Shown one piece after another: positions 60,199 to 64,000 of a stretch of DNA of 64,000 bases. Both the position numbers and the translations under genes were made by a program. The stretch is from Rutstroemia sp. NJR-2017a BVV2 (lineage: Eukaryota; Ascomycota; Leotiomycetes; Helotiales; Rutstroemiaceae). Each line of letters begins with the position of its first letter. Position 1 is the stretch's first letter. Location of the stretch: NCBI GenBank assembly GCA_002946415.1, contig NJPS01000048.1, positions 1,550,001-1,614,000 on the forward strand. The letters are read 5' to 3'. Under the pieces are notes generated by a model, which worked only from the letters and a program-made list of their open reading frames with translations, was not told the origin of the DNA and did no database searches.

Positions 60199-60934
60199 GC
60201 TGACCGACAGTTCACCTCATCTTATCAAGCTAAGCAGTCGAGACCATGAGAAAGACTTTTCACTGGCTGTTTCCTAGCCAGTTTAGGATTGAGCGAACTC
60301 CCTAATACTATATGGGTAACTCCGCGTTTTCGCCCAGTCATTCACCTCGATGAGCAGGCACGGCAGGTCTACTGGAGGCGACAATTTCATTCACAGACTG
60401 GGCCTGCAGGTTGTTGCATGTGTACACGTCAAATCTCGCGCAACAGAACACCGAGTTACTGTCTGCAACTGCCAAAAACTCTTGAAAACGTACATCGGAG
60501 ACAACCACTGACCTGGCATGACGGTTCTCTTCGTACCCAAAGCGGACATTCACAGCACAAAACCCCACCCCACCCTGCCATTTAAGCTCCGGATTTTCCC
60601 AGCCCTTCCACCACCATAGCCGTACGAGGAAAGCCAAGCCGAGGGATGTGCCAGACGGCACAAACTCTTCATCGCGTGATACGGCTTTTGGCGGATGAAG
60701 CAACGCGCTCATCTGGAATCCAGGTTGTTAAGCATTTACTGGCATTTATGATCTGAGAAGGGTTCCCGACACATCGACACACCGTCAGGCGCACCGCATG
60801 AAGGGCAGCATTCACGGTACCGATGTCATAACGATGCCATCACAATGCTCAAAGAAGAAAAAGTAACGAAATCGTGTGATGAATGATGAGTGTGAAATGT
60901 GGAATGTGGAATGATTGCGACGCCACCAGCAGAT

Positions 60935-60948
60935 AATCTAATCAGATC
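60935..60948 (-). promoter_or_regulatory. Inverted copy of GATCTGATTAGATT
   Basis: Fourteen-base exact reverse complement of the element at 60167-60180; it overlaps an AGATAA GATA site at 60931-60936. Confidence 0.55.
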
Positions 60949-60971
60949 AAGACTTAGCGCAAAAGTTGCGG

Positions 60972-60980
60972 ATCTGATAA
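60972..60980 (+). promoter_or_regulatory. SREA-type GATA site ATCTGATAA
   Basis: Exact match to the ATCWGATAA consensus bound by the fungal iron regulator SreA/SRE/Urbs1, 490 bp upstream of the siderophore transporter start. Known: these repressors silence siderophore genes under iron sufficiency. Function here is inferred. Confidence 0.6.
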
Positions 60981-61469
60981 CTTTAAGTCTGGGATGGTTG
61001 ACGTTGCACCCACTTCAGTTGCAAATTCTTCTCGCCCATCCAAAGATATGATTGGTTCTTGGCTGGATATCATATCGGACCTGCAAAAAGAATATGCAGC
61101 TAAGGGTGGAACCCTGGGATTCACACCACACCATAACCTTTTACTATTATCAAAACATTGCCAAAGGCGCCTCTCTATGGCTGGATGGTCCTCGTCACTC
61201 CATAATTTCTCGAAGGGTTCGGGTGCTCCGACTTTCGCAGCACTACCACATGGGGTTACAAGGCCGTGGGACATTCGCCCTACTTGTATGGACCGTGGAT
61301 CATGGAACGGTCGTAGTACGGTAATGGGAAAAGGTAGGTCAACTAATGTACATATACATACAGAGCTTTCCGCATCTATTGTTCGATATTCTTTCCAATT
61401 CATTATTACACTTCGTTAACGAACGATATCGACGCTTTTCCATCGTGAAAGATCGATATTTGTATCAAG

Positions 61470-63464
61470 ATGAGGTTCCCATGGAGTGCTAGAACCGAGG
61501 GCGGTGCCACCGGGCTTGCGGTTGGCGGGCCGGAAATCACTTCCTCTGAAGCCCATCCAGACAACAAGAACGATGTTTTCAACCCAACTGTCCACGATGG
61601 AATTGCGTCCAGTTCGGACGAGGATAAGCCCTCCGAGGATGCCCAGCACGGTGTTCAGGCCGTGGAAGCTGTCACTTTGGTGTGGTCTAAAACCCAATTG
61701 ATTCTGGCATACGCATTGTAAGATTCTAATGTCGACTGCTGCTCCAGCTATGCATTCTAACTTCTGCGCAGTGTCTTCTTGGTCTTCTTCACAATCTCCC
61801 TGCAACAACAAATTCAAAACAATCTGAGTTATTATGTCACCTCTTCATTCTCCCTCTTGCCCTTGGTTGGTACTACGTCAATCGTATCGAGTATCGTTGG
61901 TGGTGTCGCCAGACTGCCTATTGCCAAGTTCGTTGATCTTATTGGACGTGCTGAAGGTTTCGCTGTTATGACCGGCTGTGCTGTTATAGGTAAATTCACC
62001 GATCCTCAATGAGTCTTGCACCTAAACTAATCATTCATAGGACTCATCATGATGGCCGCTTGCAGAAATGTTGAAACTTATGCTGCTGGACAGGTAAGCC
62101 ACGAAGCCTTCGAATTTGAGGGTCAAACTCTGACAGTATTTAGGTTTTCTATTGGCTAGGATTTGACGGTATGATGTATGTTCTCAATGTATTCATGGCC
62201 GATACATCGAGTTTGAAGGACCGAGCGTTGGTATTCGCATTTTCGACCACACCATATATTGCAACAACATGGGCTGGGCCTCCAGCTGCGGCGTCTTTCT
62301 TGAAGACTAGTGGATGGCCGTGGGGGTATGGTGCATTTGCGATCATAACGCCTGTCATCACTCTGCCTATCTTGATTCTCCTTTGGGTCAATCAGAGGAA
62401 GGCCGAGAGACAAGGTTTAATTAAGAAGATACCGAGTGGGCGTACATTCGGAGAGAGCTTCAACTATTACTTCTGGGAGTTTGATGGTAAGTACATCGCA
62501 GCCTCTATTCCGAGCTATTAGCTGACAACCTCCAGTCATTGGTCTCGTGCTCGTCAGTGCCGGTTTCGTCCTCTTCCTCCTTCCATTCTCGCTTGCTTCG
62601 TACCAAAAGAAAGGATGGGGTGCTGGTATGATCATCGCTATGCTCGTCATCGGAATTTGCTGTCTTATTGCTTTCGCCTTCTACGAGAAATTCTTCGCGA
62701 AGAAGTCATTCATCCCATTCAGCCTTCTCACAGACAGCAGCGTGTGGGGCGCTTGCTTCTGTGCTGCCTTCTTCTTCATTTCCTTCTACTGTTGGGATTC
62801 ATACTTTTACAACTACCTCCAAGCAGTTCACAACCTTTCTATTACCCATGCAGGATATGTTACCAACATTTATTCCATTGGTTCCTGCTTTTGGGCAGTA
62901 GTCATCGCCTACCTCATTCGAGTCACTGGTCGCTTCAAGTGGCTTGCCTTGTACTTCGCTGTACCTATGCAAGTTCTTGGAGTTGGACTGATGATCTATT
63001 TCCGCCAACCGAATCACAACATTGGCTATGTTATCATGTGCCAGATCTTCATTGCGTTCTCTGGAGGAACTATCGTCATCTGCGAAGAAATGGCTGTCAT
63101 GGCAGCGGCTCCTCACCAAAATGTTGCGTCAATGCTTGCTCTTATTGGTCTCTTCACTTCCGTCGGTGGCGCCGTCGGGGTTGCCATTTCGGGAGCTATC
63201 TACACCAACAAGTTCCCCGCAGCCCTAGCAACAAAGATCAGCAACGCTACTTTGGCTGCTGAATTGTATGGTAGTTTGACCGTTCAACTCCAATATCCCC
63301 TTGGTAGTCCTGAGCGAGATGCTGTTATCTACGCTTATGGTGATTCCATGAAGTGGTTAGCTGTCGCTGGTACCGTGTTCTTGATTCCATGTTTCTTCTT
63401 CGTTGCCATCTGGAAGGACTTCAAGGTCAAGGAGATGAGACAAGTCAAGGGAACTGTTGCTTAA
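61470..63464 (+). CDS. Siderophore iron transporter (MFS, Sit/Mir/ARN family)
   Basis: Proton-coupled importer of ferric siderophores, plasma membrane or endosome. Five exons: 61470-61717, 61772-61989, 62041-62093, 62144-62486 and 62536-63464, giving 596 residues with about 14 hydrophobic spans. A 70-residue acidic cytosolic N-terminus precedes TM1. Family landmarks: SLQQQIQNNLSYYVTSSFSLLPLV, RLPIAKFVDLIGRAEGF, YWLGFDGMMYVLNVFMADTSSLKDRAL (seen in pieces), TWAGPPAAASFL, WPWGYGAFAIITPV, the CWDSYFYNYLQAVHNLSITHAGYV loop, ICEEMAVMAAAPHQNVASMLAL and SGAIYTNKFPAAL. No siderophore synthetase is in the window. An SREA-type site lies 490 bp upstream, so iron repression is likely. Confidence 0.95.
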
Positions 63465-64000
63465 TTGCTTTTCATGTTCTTGGAAGGTGCTTGTGCCTAT
63501 CTTCATACTTTCTTTCCCGTTTAGAACATGGTATTGGAAATAAATCTTTGGATATAATGGGAGAGGGTGGGAATCATGGGAAGAGAAACAGGCTTGGATA
63601 TTACAGATACCCTTCATTTGATAATGATGCAACTAATGGCAGATGCTACGGTAGTTCATTCTTTCCGGATAATACGACTTATGATACTTACCCATTTCTT
63701 CCGTGTGCCATTACAGCTGGCTTTTCACCCAACCCAGTGATTCTCGCTCTGAAAAACCTGTGATTGGGACTTCACTTTCATCTACAACATAACAGACTGT
63801 TCAACAACATCGTCTTCTCGTTCTCCACCACACTTCTCTCTTAACTATGTCACTTTATCCATATAAAATTAGATGGGTGAAATACATAGTAAAAAGAGCT
63901 GACGCCAGTGCCAAGGATGAAAATGGAACAGGTCGTCCCAGAACCACTTTCATCGTGATTGTGCTCACGCTTCTCTCAATGAGATATGGGCTATGTGGGC
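63465..64000. other. 3' flank of siderophore transporter, no gene seen
   Basis: Window end; the frames across 63353-63763 overlap the transporter or its 3' untranslated region. Nothing else recognised. Confidence 0.5.

Larger units (their letters stand above)
59657..61469. other. Long upstream region of siderophore transporter gene
   Basis: 1.8 kb without a supported gene. Contains three copies of GATCTGATTAGAT and one ATCTGATAA element, annotated separately. The opposing frames at 60954-61403 (-) and 60994-61419 (+) overlap fully and neither shows a domain. Confidence 0.5.

Noticed and set aside
60954..61419. Fully overlapping frames of 149 (-) and 141 (+) codons
   Set aside because: They mirror each other, show no domain, and lie in the promoter of the siderophore transporter.

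Overview
The window is nuclear DNA of a filamentous ascomycete. Evidence: genes are split by short GT-AG introns (about 48-70 nt, donors GTAAGT/GTATGT, CTAAC-type branch points), and families typical of Pezizomycotina are present (Zn2Cys6 regulators, UDP-galactopyranose mutase, NmrA-like and SnoaL-like proteins, siderophore MFS transporter). Overall style suggests Leotiomycetes (Botrytis/Sclerotinia-like); that placement is inference. No rRNA, tRNA, CRISPR or intact transposon was recognised.

Layout. 1-3.2 kb: a decayed small lysine-rich ORF, an imperfect repeat family and pyrimidine-rich low-complexity DNA. 3.2-9.8 kb: UDP-galactopyranose mutase (glfA-like, -) diverging from a TPT-family nucleotide-sugar transporter (glfB-like, +), a galactofuranose pair. 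10.4-15.7 kb: a heavily frameshifted alpha-glucoside/maltose-type MFS permease pseudogene (-) diverging from an intact Zn2Cys6 regulator (+), likely a broken sugar-utilisation locus. 16.5-23.1 kb: a 1024-residue Ser/Pro-rich coiled-coil protein with a centrosomin-like motif and a mitochondrial DUF1992 protein. 23.4-24.1 kb: a small secreted Cys-containing protein. 25.6-29.7 kb: SIT4-associated SAPS protein. 31.4-32.2 kb: VPS60 (ESCRT). 32.7-34.4 kb: a second Zn2Cys6 regulator. 36.1-41.4 kb: SnoaL-like protein, membrane-anchored double-psi beta-barrel protein, interferon-6-16-like protein, beta-lactamase-fold serine hydrolase. 42.2-46.4 kb: NmrA-like gene with two frameshifts, protein-kinase-like gene with an aberrant catalytic loop, dienelactone hydrolase. 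47.6-48.7 kb: coiled-coil protein with a tandem exon-plus-intron duplication. 49.8-52.7 kb: mitochondrial ribosomal protein bL34m (a small two-exon gene) diverging from a Pol I RPA14-like subunit, then STE24 CAAX protease. 54-57 kb: nitroreductase and a fungal regulator-like protein lacking a Zn cluster. 58.8-59.7 kb: beta-carbonic anhydrase with a GC-AG intron. 61.5-63.5 kb: siderophore iron transporter preceded by a cluster of GATA-like elements including an ATCTGATAA (SREA-type) site.

Most neighbours are unrelated housekeeping or accessory genes. The functionally coherent units are the galactofuranose pair, the decayed sugar permease with its putative regulator, and the siderophore transporter with its putative iron-responsive promoter. 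Exon coordinates were deduced by eye from splice signals, reading-frame phase and remembered family conservation; no database search was run.
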